NCBI RefSeq assembly: GCF_001667145.1
Contig: NZ_LZIF01000012.1
Span: 1-40,284 of the forward strand
Length of the DNA stretch: 40,284 nucleotides
Source: Mycobacterium sp. 852002-51971_SCH5477799-a
Lineage (GTDB): Bacteria; Actinomycetota; Actinomycetes; Mycobacteriales; Mycobacteriaceae
Reading direction: 5' to 3'
The notes under the pieces are model-generated. The model was not told where the DNA came from and did not search any database. It saw nothing but the letters and a program-made list of their open reading frames with translations. This document shows, one piece after another, positions 31,511 through 39,633 of the stretch. Within the stretch, counting starts at the first letter, position 1. Each line of letters starts with the position of its first letter. A program made the translations under genes and the position numbers.

Positions 31511-31523
31511 TGCGCCCAGCTTA
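31511..31523 (-). promoter_or_regulatory. Predicted -10 of lppH
   Basis: On the reverse strand, TAAGCTGG begins at 31523, with its TAA being the stop codon of the upstream ABC permease gene. RNA would start near 31511, giving a 30-base leader that contains GGAGAAGG before GTG 31481. Confidence 0.4.
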
Positions 31524-32381
31524 GGCGGCAGCGGATCGGCGGCGCCCGATCGACCAGCAGACCAGATAGATCAGAAAGGAGATGCCGGCGACGAAGACCG
31601 ACACCGGCACGCCGGGCGCCAGCGACAGCACCAGTCCGCCCACGGCGGACACCTCGGCGAACACCACCGAGGTCACCATCGCCGCCGCGGGCGAGGAGAC
31701 CACCCGGGCCGCCGCGGCCGCCGGGGTGATCAACAACGACATCACCAGCAGCGCCCCAACGATCTGTACCGCCTGGGCCGCAACCACGCCGACCAGCGCG
31801 GCGAACACGATGCCCAGTGCGTAGACCGGCACACCGCGCGCCGCGGCGACGTCGGGATCGACGGTGGCGAACAGCAGCGGGCGGTAACAGGTCGCCAGCA
31901 CGGCGATGACGAGCAGGCAGACCAGCGCCAGCATGGTCAGGCCCGTGTAGCCGACCCCGACGATCTGGCCGGTCAGCAGGGCGAAGCTGGTCGAGGTGTG
32001 GCCCGGGTAGAGGTGGATGAACAGCACCGCCAGGCCCAGCCCGAAGGCCAGCACCACGCCGATCACCGAATCGCGCTCCCGGTCGCGCCGCCCCAGCACG
32101 CCGAACAGCGCCGCGGCCAGGGCGCTGCCGATCAGCGCGCCCGCCCCCACGCCGAATCCGACCAGCAGCGCGAAAGCGGCTCCGGTCAGCGACAATTCGC
32201 TGGAACCGTGCACGGCGAACGACATCTGCCGCATGACGATGAACGGCCCGATCAGCCCGGCCACCAGCCCCAGCAGGGCGGCCGCTACCACCGCCTGCTG
32301 CACGAAGTCGTGGCCGAGCAGGTGCGCGGTGATGTCGAAGGAGAGCAGATTGTCCAGCAAGTCGACGAGCCGACGCTCCAT
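31521..32381 (-). CDS. Metal ABC transporter permease (ZnuB/MntB family)
   Basis: A 286-residue permease of the ABC-3 family, with about eight hydrophobic segments. FVQQAVVAAALLGLVAGLIGPFIVMRQMSFAVHGSSE is the conserved family start, and IVGALLVMSLLITPAAAAARV near residue 220 carries the conserved Pro/Ala-rich helix. It forms the channel of a zinc or manganese importer with the ATPase and binding protein encoded directly upstream. The ATG at 32381 shares its first base with the ATPase gene TGA (TGATG). A longer reading into the ATPase gene is an artefact of high GC. The Zur-like box upstream makes zinc the favoured substrate. Confidence 0.92.
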   Translation of the reverse strand: MERRLVDLLDNLLSFDITAHLLGHDFVQQAVVAAALLGLVAGLIGPFIVMRQMSFAVHGSSELSLTGAAFALLVGFGVGAGALIGSALAAALFGVLGRRDRERDSVIGVVLAFGLGLAVLFIHLYPGHTSTSFALLTGQIVGVGYTGLTMLALVCLLVIAVLATCYRPLLFATVDPDVAAARGVPVYALGIVFAALVGVVAAQAVQIVGALLVMSLLITPAAAAARVVSSPAAAMVTSVVFAEVSAVGGLVLSLAPGVPVSVFVAGISFLIYLVCWSIGRRRSAAA

Positions 32382-33202
32382 CAGCAAAACCCGTCGTCGC
32401 GCGCGCCGGCTACCACGTAGCCGTCCTTGACCCGCACCACTTGAATGTCCGACTGGTACAGCGCCGAGAGTGTCTGGCTGGTCATCACCTGCTCGACGGT
32501 GCCGATCTCGAACCGGCCGTCGACCAGATACAGCAGCCGGTCCACGTACGGCAGGATCGGGTTGATCTCGTGGGTGACGACGATGACCGTGGTCGCCGCG
32601 TCCTGCCGGCGCCGCTCGATCAGCGCCGATACCAGCTTGGCGTTGGCCGGATCGAGCGTCAGCAGCGGCTCGTCGCACAGCAACAGCAGCGGGTCGCTGA
32701 CCAACGCCTGGGCGATGCGCACCCGCTGCAACTCCCCGCCCGACATCGTCCCGACCCGGACGTCCGCCAGGTGCTCGCCGTTGACCTGTCGCAGCGCCTG
32801 CCGCACGGCCGCGCGCCGGCGGGCCCGATCGGCGGACCGCAGCGGGAGCGCACCCCAGCGTGGTCCGTCGATGCCCAGCCGAACCAGGTCGCGCCCGCGC
32901 AGCATCACGTCGGCGTCCATCGGATGATGTTGAGGCACATAGCCGATACGCCCGCTGCCCGAGGTGATCGGCTTTCCATCCACCAGCCCGGCACCGGCGC
33001 TCAGTGGCAACTGGCCGAGCAGCACCTTCAGTAGCGACGTCTTGCCGCTGCCGTTCGGGCCGAGCACCGCGATGAACTCGCCGCGGGCCACCGACAGGTC
33101 CAGGTGGTCCCACAGCACGCGGTCGCCGAACGACAGTCGCGCGCCGCGCAGCGACACGGTCTCGGCGGCGTCTTCGACGGCCGCGACGGGCTCGAGACTC
33201 AT
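32381..33202 (-). CDS. Metal ABC transporter ATP-binding protein
   Basis: A 273-residue nucleotide-binding subunit. It has Walker A GPNGSGKT (48-55), a Q-loop in IGYVPQHHP, ABC signature MSGGELQRVRIAQAL, Walker B LLLLCDEPLL with catalytic Glu, D-loop TLDPA and switch His in VTHEINP. The signature reads SGGE rather than SGGQ, which is common in metal importers. The ATG at 33202 was chosen because it overlaps the binding-protein stop by 4 bases (ATGA); in-frame codons further upstream lie inside that gene. It powers the importer together with the permease downstream. Confidence 0.93.
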   Translation of the reverse strand: MSLEPVAAVEDAAETVSLRGARLSFGDRVLWDHLDLSVARGEFIAVLGPNGSGKTSLLKVLLGQLPLSAGAGLVDGKPITSGSGRIGYVPQHHPMDADVMLRGRDLVRLGIDGPRWGALPLRSADRARRRAAVRQALRQVNGEHLADVRVGTMSGGELQRVRIAQALVSDPLLLLCDEPLLTLDPANAKLVSALIERRRQDAATTVIVVTHEINPILPYVDRLLYLVDGRFEIGTVEQVMTSQTLSALYQSDIQVVRVKDGYVVAGARDDGFC

Positions 33203-34143
33203 GACCGCACGGGCCGGCTCGACTGCAACGCGGACTGCAGCTGGCTGACCGTATTGCGTTGCCACGTAAGGTAATCGGTGCCCTCGGTCAGCGTTTCGGC
33301 CACATCGGTGACCGGGACACCCGCGCGCCGAGCGGCGTCGCGCAGGCCGTTGATCGCGGTCGTGGAGGTCTGCGGATTGATCAGCACCGCCGACACCTGA
33401 CGCCGGTTGACCAGGTCGAGAACCATCGCCATGTCGGCCGGCGCGGGATCGGTCTCGTTCTCGATGGCCGCCTCGAACGCGGGCGGCGTGCGGCTCACCA
33501 AGCCCGACGCCTTCAGCAAATAAAACGCGACCGGTTCGGTCGCGATAACCGAGGTGTTGGGGTAGCTGGTTGCGATCGCGTGTTCGGCGCCGGCGATGGA
33601 GTCGGCGCCGCGGCCGAACGCGGTGGCGTTGGCGCGATAGTCGGCGGCGTTGCCCGGATCGATCGTCGCGAGGCGCTCGGCAATGGTGGCGGCAACGGAT
33701 TTGGCGACGGTCAGGTCGTAGAAGACGTGCTCATTGCGGGGCTGTCCGTCGGTCTCCAGGAAGGAGAAGGCGACGACCGGCTTGGCGTCGCGGTGGCGGG
33801 CCAGCACCTCGTCGACCCAGCCGTCATAACCGCCGCCGTTGGAGACGACCAGCGGGGCATCGGCGATCGCGGCGGCGTCCGCCGGGCTGACCTCGTAGGA
33901 GTGCGGGTCGATCTCCGCCCCGCTGAGGATGGATTTGACGGCGACGTGACGGCCGGTGACGGCACGCGCCACGCTGCCCCACACGTCGGTGGAGGCGACG
34001 ACGGAGAGGGCGTGAGAGTGCGCCGCGCCGCTGCAGCCGGCGAGCAGCACGCCGCCGGTCAGCACCAGAGCGGCCGCCAGCCATCGCGTCGCATCGGCGG
34101 CCCTGGCCCCAGCCGTTCGTCGCCGCGTCAGTGCCATGCGCAC
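33199..34143 (-). CDS. Metal ABC transporter substrate-binding lipoprotein (ZnuA-like)
   Basis: A 314-residue lipoprotein with lipobox LLAGC and lipidated Cys37; the mature part begins SGAAHSHALSVVASTDVWG. It belongs to the cluster A-I metal-binding proteins (TroA/ZnuA). Candidate metal ligands are His81 (EIDPHSYEVSP), the His in RNEHVFYDL and an acidic residue near the C-terminus. The long His-rich loop of true ZnuA is absent; a short HSH sits right after the lipid anchor. The GTG at 34143 lies 7 bases after GGGAGGA. An ATG at 34137 is the alternative. It is the first gene of the Zur-box operon. Confidence 0.9.
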   Translation of the reverse strand: MRMALTRRRTAGARAADATRWLAAALVLTGGVLLAGCSGAAHSHALSVVASTDVWGSVARAVTGRHVAVKSILSGAEIDPHSYEVSPADAAAIADAPLVVSNGGGYDGWVDEVLARHRDAKPVVAFSFLETDGQPRNEHVFYDLTVAKSVAATIAERLATIDPGNAADYRANATAFGRGADSIAGAEHAIATSYPNTSVIATEPVAFYLLKASGLVSRTPPAFEAAIENETDPAPADMAMVLDLVNRRQVSAVLINPQTSTTAINGLRDAARRAGVPVTDVAETLTEGTDYLTWQRNTVSQLQSALQSSRPVRS

Positions 34144-34177
34144 GTCCGATTCCTCCCGCCGGCCAGTCAGCCGATCC

Positions 34178-34183
34178 ACAATA
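34178..34183 (-). promoter_or_regulatory. Predicted -10 of the zinc-type ABC operon
   Basis: Reverse strand TATTGT (34183-34178). The Zur-like palindrome fills the region from just upstream of it through the expected -35, the position expected for repression. Confidence 0.45.
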
Positions 34184-34184
34184 C

Positions 34185-34205
34185 TAATGAAAACCGTTTC
34201 CATTA
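34185..34205. promoter_or_regulatory. Zur (zinc uptake regulator) box
   Basis: TAATGAAAAC, C, GTTTCCATTA: a 10-1-10 imperfect palindrome with one mismatch, the architecture and AATGAAAA content of mycobacterial Zur boxes. It lies between the binding-protein start (34143) and the LacI gene start (34265), 46 bases before the latter's promoter. Confidence 0.75.
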
Positions 34206-34250
34206 CAAAGCCGCAAGCTGAAGCGCATACGCGGGTGCCCCGGTCCGCTG

Positions 34251-34264
34251 TAGCCTCACCGAAC
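34251..34264 (+). promoter_or_regulatory. Leaderless promoter of the LacI-family gene
   Basis: TAGCCT (34251-34256), 8 bases, then GTG 34265. No ribosome-binding site is present. The -10 is the same as at mhuD. Confidence 0.55.
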
Positions 34265-35344
34265 GTGAGCCCCCCACCGCGCCGGCGTGCGACTCTGGCG
34301 TCGCTGGCCGAAGAGCTCAACGTTTCGCGCACGACGATCTCGAATGCCTTTAACCGGCCCGATCAGCTCTCGCCGGACCTGCGTGAGCGGGTGCTCGCGA
34401 CGGCCAAGCGGCTGGGATACGCCGGCCCCGACCCGGTGGCGCGATCGCTGCGGACCCGCAAGGCCGGCGCGGTCGGTCTGGTGATGGCCGAACCGCTGAC
34501 CTACTTCTTCAGCGACCCCGCCGCGCGGGAGTTCGTCACCGGGGTGGCGCAGGCGTGTGAGGAGGTGGCGCAGGGGCTGATGCTGGTCGCCGTAGGACCC
34601 AGCCGCAGCCTCAAAGACGGCACAGCCGCTGTGCTTTCGGCCGGCGTGGACGGCTTCGTGGTGTATTCGGTGTGCGACGAAGATCCCTACCTGCAGGTAG
34701 TGCTGCAGCGCCGGCTGCCGGTCGTCGTCGTCGACCAACCCAAGGGCTTGGCCGGCGTATCGCGGGTGGGTATCGACGACCGCGCCGCGATGCGCGAGCT
34801 TGCCGACTACGTGCTGGGCCTGGGGCACCGCGAGATCGGGCTGCTGACCATGCGGCTGGGGCGGGATCGACGCCAGGGCCTGGTGGACGCCGACCGGTTG
34901 CGCTCGCCCGCGTTCGACGTGCAACGCGAGCGCATCATCGGCGTGTGGGACGCGATGGCGGCCGCCGGTATCGACCCGGATTCCCTGACCGTGGTGGAAA
35001 GCTACGAGCACCTACCCGAGTCTGGCGGCGCCGCCGCCAAGGCGGCCCTGGAGGCCAATCCGCGGATCACCGCGCTGATGTGCACCGCCGACATATTGGC
35101 TTTGTCCGCCATGGATTACCTACGGGCACACGGCATTTACGTGCCCGGGCAGATGACCGTCACCGGTTTCGACGGCGTGCCCGACGCCATCAACCGCGGC
35201 CTGACCACGGTGTCGCAGTCCAGCCTGCAGAAGGGTTGCCGGGCCGCGGAGCTGTTGTTGGAGCCGCCGCGATCGGGCCTGCCGGCCGTCGAACTCCTGG
35301 ACACCGAGCTGATCCGCGGCCGCACCGCCGGTCCGCCGGCGTGA
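34265..35344 (+). CDS. LacI-family transcription regulator (Rv3575c homologue)
   Basis: A 359-residue repressor-type regulator, the same length as M. tuberculosis Rv3575c. The N-terminal helix-turn-helix ATLASLAEELNVSRTTISNAFN is followed by the hinge helix (PDPVARSLRTRKAGAVGLVM) and a periplasmic-binding-protein-like effector domain (about 65-350; VGIDDRAAMRELADYVLGLGHREIG, FDGVPDA). The GTG start at 34265 fits the leaderless promoter and gives the family-typical short lead before the HTH; earlier in-frame codons lie in the intergenic region. The effector is probably a sugar or nucleoside, as for the family, and is unknown here. It converges with kstR, with a 6-base gap. Confidence 0.9.
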   Translation: MSPPPRRRATLASLAEELNVSRTTISNAFNRPDQLSPDLRERVLATAKRLGYAGPDPVARSLRTRKAGAVGLVMAEPLTYFFSDPAAREFVTGVAQACEEVAQGLMLVAVGPSRSLKDGTAAVLSAGVDGFVVYSVCDEDPYLQVVLQRRLPVVVVDQPKGLAGVSRVGIDDRAAMRELADYVLGLGHREIGLLTMRLGRDRRQGLVDADRLRSPAFDVQRERIIGVWDAMAAAGIDPDSLTVVESYEHLPESGGAAAKAALEANPRITALMCTADILALSAMDYLRAHGIYVPGQMTVTGFDGVPDAINRGLTTVSQSSLQKGCRAAELLLEPPRSGLPAVELLDTELIRGRTAGPPA

Positions 35345-35350
35345 GCCCGC

Positions 35351-36010
35351 CTACTTGGAGTCTTGGTCGCCGATCAGCAACCGCACGGCCAGGTCCAGCC
35401 GCTTGCTGACGTCGGTCGCCGAGGCCCGGCGGGTGAGCCACGCCAGCAGGTTCGACAGCCACACGTCAGAGATCACCCGGGCGATGTGGTACTGGTCCTC
35501 GGTCGGTTCGCCGTCGGCCATCGCCCGCGCGAACATCGAATCGATGAGCTTCTCGACCTGGTCGACCTCGCTGGCCGCCGACGCGTCGGCGAACACGTAG
35601 GCCCGGGTCATCGCCTCGGTCAGCAGGGGGTTGCGTTGCATCGCCCGGTTAAGCTTTTGCACCATGAAGTTGAGTCGGTGAAAGGGGGTGCCGCCGGTCA
35701 TGGCGGAGCGGTCCGTCTTGGCGTCGATGCGGCCGAACTCGCGGCCCAGCGCCGACACGAGCAGGTGCACCTTCGAGGGGAAATACCGGTACAGCGTCCC
35801 CACCGCGACGTCGGCGCGATCGGCCACTGCGCGCATTTGCACCGCTTCGTAGCCGCCCTTGGAGGCGATGGCCATGGTGGCATCGAGGATGCGCTTGCGG
35901 CGTTCCCGCTGCGCCTCAGACCCCAGTTCGGATTCCGCCAGTACCGCCACGTTCATGACCTCGCGCGGCAGCGAGTCGGAAACGCGGCTCGGATTTGGGT
36001 CGGCTGGCAT
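35351..36010 (-). CDS. kstR: KstR, TetR-family repressor of cholesterol catabolism
   Basis: Represses the large regulon for sterol side-chain and ring degradation; released by 3-oxo-cholestenoyl-CoA-type thioesters. The 219 residues have the TetR helix-turn-helix (RRKRILDATMAIASKGGYEA and MRAVADRADVAVGTLYRYFP) and a ligand domain nearly the same as in M. tuberculosis KstR (NPLLTEAMTRAYVFADASAA). ATG 36010 is preferred because AGGAG (reverse, 36026-36022) precedes it. ATG 35956 (MNVAVLAESELG) gives a 201-residue form. A -10 TATCGT lies at 36054-36049 (reverse). It is divergent from fadE34, with a shared KstR operator, so autoregulation is expected. Confidence 0.95.
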   Translation of the reverse strand: MPADPNPSRVSDSLPREVMNVAVLAESELGSEAQRERRKRILDATMAIASKGGYEAVQMRAVADRADVAVGTLYRYFPSKVHLLVSALGREFGRIDAKTDRSAMTGGTPFHRLNFMVQKLNRAMQRNPLLTEAMTRAYVFADASAASEVDQVEKLIDSMFARAMADGEPTEDQYHIARVISDVWLSNLLAWLTRRASATDVSKRLDLAVRLLIGDQDSK

Positions 36011-36151
36011 GTGACGGTTTGCTCCTGTTCCCGGCGGTTCGTTAGCAAACGATACGCATTCTGCGCGTGAATCTCCCACCTCCATACCGCCGCGGACAAG
36101 CGTTGTGCTGCTGTGATGGCGTTCGACTTGACGGTCGATCACTGGCACTAT

Positions 36152-36165
36152 TAGAACACGTTCTA
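36152..36165. promoter_or_regulatory. KstR operator in the kstR-fadE34 intergenic region
   Basis: TAGAACACGTTCTA matches the KstR consensus TNNAACNNGTTNNA at every fixed position and is palindromic except for the central CA/CG step. It lies between the divergent kstR and fadE34 genes, both known KstR targets in M. tuberculosis. Confidence 0.92.
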
Positions 36166-36270
36166 GTCTCCGAAGAGCGGGTTGCGTGCCAACATGCGAG
36201 GGAGAGGTACCCGCTCGGCGGGCAGATCGCACAATCAGGGCAAGGGCCTAACCCTTGTCACGTCGACGTC

Positions 36271-38415
36271 ATGGACGCGGAGGTCCTCAGGGTGGTAGCG
36301 ACCGTCACCGACGAGCAGTTTGCCGCGCGAGCCCTGGTGCGCGACTGGGCCCGCAATTCGACGTCCGGGCCTGGCGGAACCGCGGCGATCCGCGACGTGG
36401 AGCAGGGTAAGTCCGACGCATGGCGGCCGGTGTTCTCCCGGCTGGCGGAACTGGGGATCTTCGGCGTCGCGATCCCGGAGGAATTCGGCGGCGCGGACGG
36501 CAGCATCGAAGACCTGTGCGCGATGGTCGAGGAAGCGGCGAAAGCGCTGGTCCCCGGGCCGGTCGCCACCACCGCGCTGGCCACGTTGGTCGTCTCCGAC
36601 CCCGAGTTGCTGGGCGCCCTCGCCTCGGGTGAGCGCTTCGCCGGCCTGGCGCTGGAGGGCGACATCGAGTTCGACGACGCGACGTCCAAGGCATCGGGCA
36701 CCGTGGCGTTCGCGCTGGGGGTGGCCGACGGTGCCGTGCTGTTGGCGCCGGCCGGCGACAAGTGGCTGCTGATCGACACCGACGGCGAGGGTGTGCAGAT
36801 CGAGCCCCTGCAGGCCAGCGACTTCTCCCGCCCGTTGGCGCGGGTGACGCTGGACTCGGCCGCGGCCACGGTGGTGTCGGACAGCCGCGAACGCGTCGAG
36901 GAGCTGGCCGCGACGGTGCTGGCGGCCGAGGCGGCCGGCATCACCCGGTGGTCGCTGGAGACCGCCGTCGACTATGCCAAGGTCCGCGAGCAGTTCGGCA
37001 AGCCGATCGGCAGCTTCCAAGCCATCAAGCACATCTGCGCCGAGATGCTGTGCCGTGCCGAGCAGGCCGAGGTGGCCGCCGCCGATGCCGCGCGCGCCGC
37101 GGCAGAGGGCGACGAATCCCAGTTCTCCATCGCCGCGGCTCTGGCAGCGAGCACCGGCATCGCCGCCGTGAAGGCCAATGTCAAGGACTGCATCCAGGTG
37201 CTCGGTGGCATCGGGTGCACCTGGGAGCACGACGCGCACCTGTACCTGCGCCGGGCCCACGCCATCGGCCGCTTCCTGGGCGGGGCAGAGACCTGGCTGC
37301 GCCGGATCACCGCGCTGACCCAGGCGGGCGTGCGACGCCGGCTGGGTATCGACCTCTCCGAGGTCGAGGACCAGCGCCAGGAGATCGCCGCCGCCGCCGC
37401 CCAGATCGCCGCCCTGCCCGAGGAGAGGCGACAGGCGGCGCTGGCCGAGGCGGGTCTGCAGGCGCCGCACTGGCCGCCGCCGTACGGGCGCGGCGCGGGA
37501 CCGGCCGAACAGCTGTTGATCGATCAGGAGCTGGCGGCGGCCGGTGTGGCCCGGCCCGACCTGGTGATCGGTTGGTGGGCGGCGCCAACGATCCTCGAGC
37601 ACGGCACGCCGGAGCAGGTCGAGCGTTTCGTGCCGGGCACCACGCGCGGCGAATTCCTTTGGTGTCAACTGTTTTCCGAGCCGGGAGCCGGTTCGGACCT
37701 TGCCTCGCTGCGCACCAGAGCGGTCCGGACCGACGGCGGCTGGCAGCTGACCGGGCAGAAGGTCTGGACGTCGGCGGCGCACAAGGCGAAGTGGGGAGTG
37801 TGCCTGGCGCGCACGGATCCGGATGCGCCGAAACACAAAGGCATTACGTACTTTTTGGTGGAGATGAGCTCACCGGGCATCGAGATCCGTCCGCTGCGCG
37901 AGATCACCGGCGATTCGTTGTTCAACGAGGTGTTCCTCGACAACGTGTTCGTGCCCGACGAACTCGTGGTCGGCGAGGTGAACGACGGATGGCGGCTGGC
38001 CCGGACCACGCTCGCCAACGAGCGGGTGGCGATGGCCAACGGAACCGCGCTGGGCAATCCGATGGAGGAGCTGCTCGAGATGCTGTCCGAGCTCGACCTC
38101 GACGCGGCGGAGCAAGACCGATTGGGCCTGTTGATCGTCACCGCGCAGACCGGCGCGCTGCTGGATCAGCGGATCGCTCAGCTGGCCGTCGGCGGGCAAG
38201 ACCCCGGGGCGCAGTCCAGTGTTCGCAAGCTCATCGGCGTCCGCTACCGCCAGGCGCTGGCCGAATTCACCATGGACGTATCCGAGGGCGGCGGCCTGGT
38301 GCACAACCGGGCGGTGTTCGATTTCCTCAACACCCGCTGCCTGACGATTGCGGGCGGCACCGAGCAGATCCTGCTGACGGTGGCCGCCGAGCGGCTTCTT
38401 GGCCTGCCCCGCTGA
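36271..38415 (+). CDS. fadE34: Acyl-CoA dehydrogenase FadE34 (two-domain, steroid side chain)
   Basis: A 714-residue protein made of two fused acyl-CoA dehydrogenase units. The first unit (about 1-380) keeps EQFGKPIGSFQAIKHICAEM, GGIGCTWEHDAHLYLRRA and the C-terminal helices. The second (about 385-714) keeps FSEPGAGSDLASLRTRAVR, GQKVWTSAAHKAKWGV, RTTLANERVAMA and LTIAGGTEQI. M. tuberculosis FadE34 (ChsE3) oxidises the five-carbon side chain of cholestenoyl-type or bile-acid CoA esters, which fits KstR control here. Start choice: ATG 36271, or GTG 36292 preceded by GGAGG (36279-36283) at 8 bases; the second has the better ribosome-binding site. The frame is open further upstream through the operator. 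Confidence 0.94.
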   Translation: MDAEVLRVVATVTDEQFAARALVRDWARNSTSGPGGTAAIRDVEQGKSDAWRPVFSRLAELGIFGVAIPEEFGGADGSIEDLCAMVEEAAKALVPGPVATTALATLVVSDPELLGALASGERFAGLALEGDIEFDDATSKASGTVAFALGVADGAVLLAPAGDKWLLIDTDGEGVQIEPLQASDFSRPLARVTLDSAAATVVSDSRERVEELAATVLAAEAAGITRWSLETAVDYAKVREQFGKPIGSFQAIKHICAEMLCRAEQAEVAAADAARAAAEGDESQFSIAAALAASTGIAAVKANVKDCIQVLGGIGCTWEHDAHLYLRRAHAIGRFLGGAETWLRRITALTQAGVRRRLGIDLSEVEDQRQEIAAAAAQIAALPEERRQAALAEAGLQAPHWPPPYGRGAGPAEQLLIDQELAAAGVARPDLVIGWWAAPTILEHGTPEQVERFVPGTTRGEFLWCQLFSEPGAGSDLASLRTRAVRTDGGWQLTGQKVWTSAAHKAKWGVCLARTDPDAPKHKGITYFLVEMSSPGIEIRPLREITGDSLFNEVFLDNVFVPDELVVGEVNDGWRLARTTLANERVAMANGTALGNPMEELLEMLSELDLDAAEQDRLGLLIVTAQTGALLDQRIAQLAVGGQDPGAQSSVRKLIGVRYRQALAEFTMDVSEGGGLVHNRAVFDFLNTRCLTIAGGTEQILLTVAAERLLGLPR

Positions 38416-38498
38416 TACCGAGGCTTTCGGCCACCCGTTGCTCGCGCGAGCTTTGACGGCTGATGGCGGGTTGCGGCGAACCCGTTAGGCGAAAAGTG

Positions 38499-38543
38499 TA
38501 GGGAAATCCCTAATTGAGACGGCTGCGCGCGCGGCCTTAGCTT
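38499..38543 (+). promoter_or_regulatory. Predicted promoter with upstream palindrome, MmpS-like gene
   Basis: The palindrome TAGGGA-AA-TCCCTA (38499-38512) ends one base before a possible -35 TTGAGA (38514-38519). The matching -10 TAGCTT (38538-38543) is 18 bases downstream. The leader would be about 80 bases to ATG 38631. Confidence 0.4.
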
Positions 38544-38630
38544 ATAGCGACCGCTCCGGCGATAGTTGCTTCATCGTAAGACTGCGGGCGCGCCTGCGCG
38601 CGGCGGCGGTCGCGTATCGAAAGGGATGAC

Positions 38631-39071
38631 ATGCCAACGGATTTGGCTCACCGCCATGCTGACTTTTGCCGGAGAAGGCGCGCAAGCAAGGCGCAACGGC
38701 CGGGCGCCCTGGCCGGTTTGCTCGCGGCCGTTGCCATCGCGATGGGCGCCGCGCCGCCGGTTATGTTGCCCGCCGCCAAGGCGGACCCCACGCAACACAC
38801 GGTTGTGTACCGGATCCTCGGGGGCGGCGACGTCTTCTCCGTCATCCCGGACCCCGGAACCCCGGTGTATCCGGCGAGCACCACAACCTGGGTTTCAGTC
38901 CCCTGGTCGCAGACCGTGCAGGTGACCGGGAGCCCGTACCTGGCGTTGAACTACACCGACAAAACCGGCGGTCCGCACGACTGCGCGATCCAGGTTGACG
39001 GGCATTCCGTCAGCCTCACCGAGCACACGGCCGGTAGGTGCGCCTACCAGATCCCGGGCCCCGCGCAGTAA
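38631..39071 (+). CDS. Exported MmpS-like beta-sandwich protein
   Basis: A 146-residue protein. A basic n-region (CRRRRASKAQR) and hydrophobic core (ALAGLLAAVAIAMGAA) end near PAAKA, a probable signal-peptidase I site, so the mature part starts about DPTQHTVVYRILGG. The mature domain shows the order seen in MmpS proteins and related mycobacterial envelope proteins: VVYRILG, a VSVPWSQTVQVTG strand and CAIQVDGHSV with Cys paired to a later RCAYQIP. No MmpL partner follows. The ATG at 38631 is preceded by GAAAGGGA. It is the first of three adjacent exported-protein genes. The assignment to the MmpS fold is tentative. Confidence 0.7.
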   Translation: MPTDLAHRHADFCRRRRASKAQRPGALAGLLAAVAIAMGAAPPVMLPAAKADPTQHTVVYRILGGGDVFSVIPDPGTPVYPASTTTWVSVPWSQTVQVTGSPYLALNYTDKTGGPHDCAIQVDGHSVSLTEHTAGRCAYQIPGPAQ

Positions 39072-39118
39072 CCGTCGGGGTCGCGAACAGTGGACACCCC
39101 ACATGAAGGAGAACAGCG

Positions 39119-39583
39119 GTGAAGCGTCAGATCATCGTCGGTGTAGCCGGCCTGGCCATCGTAATCGCCGGTGGCGCCGGCTGTTCCGGCAATAAGTCGA
39201 GTCCGCAAGTGTCGAACTCGGCTGGTTCGCCCGCCGGGCCGCAAGTGATCGTCGACGGCAAGACCCAGAACGTCAGCGGTCCGGTCACCTGCAAACCGGT
39301 TGGCGACAACATCAACATCGGCATCGGCGACCCGGCCAAAGGCGTCGGGGCGGTGGTCAGCAAGGACAACCCGCCAATCGTTCACGCGGTCGGACTGGGC
39401 AACGTCGACGGCATCACGCTTGGTTTCTCCGACGCCGCGAAGGGGCAGGGCGGGAACGCCGGAGCCGCGGTGGGCGACAACGCCATTCAGATCAAGGGCA
39501 CCGCGACCGGTGCCGATGTGAGCGATCCACACCTGCCCAAGCCGGTGACCAAACCCTTTGAGATCGACGTGACCTGCCCGTAG
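39119..39583 (+). CDS. LpqH-family (19-kDa antigen-like) lipoprotein
   Basis: A 154-residue lipoprotein. The signal peptide KRQIIVGVAGLAIVIAGGAGC ends at lipidated Cys22 (lipobox GGAGC), followed by a Ser/Asn/Gly-rich stretch and the LpqH domain: QVIVDGKTQNVSGPVTC, NINIGIGD, PPIVHAVGLGNVDGITLGF, IKGTATGADV and KPFEIDVTC. Two cysteines (VTC near residue 58 and the C-terminal one) probably form a disulphide. LpqH is a TLR2 agonist glycolipoprotein in M. tuberculosis and is encoded elsewhere there, so this is likely a paralogue; this window alone cannot show whether another copy exists. The GTG start has AAGGAG 7 bases before it. Confidence 0.88.
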   Translation: MKRQIIVGVAGLAIVIAGGAGCSGNKSSPQVSNSAGSPAGPQVIVDGKTQNVSGPVTCKPVGDNINIGIGDPAKGVGAVVSKDNPPIVHAVGLGNVDGITLGFSDAAKGQGGNAGAAVGDNAIQIKGTATGADVSDPHLPKPVTKPFEIDVTCP

Positions 39584-39633
39584 CGCAGCCCAGCCGAATC
39601 GTTCGGACCACAGCCCGAGAGGGGACGAAACCA

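Noticed and set aside
30723..32420. Forward frame of 565 codons opposite lppH and the ABC permease
   Set aside because: His/Gln/Arg-rich shadow spanning two well-supported reverse genes.
36039..36052. TCGTT-AGCA-AACGA inverted repeat upstream of kstR
   Set aside because: It does not fit the KstR consensus and its short arms are expected by chance; recorded only because it overlaps the kstR -10.
36235..37836. Reverse frame of over 500 codons opposite fadE34
   Set aside because: Composition is the mirror of the acyl-CoA dehydrogenase gene and no motif is seen.
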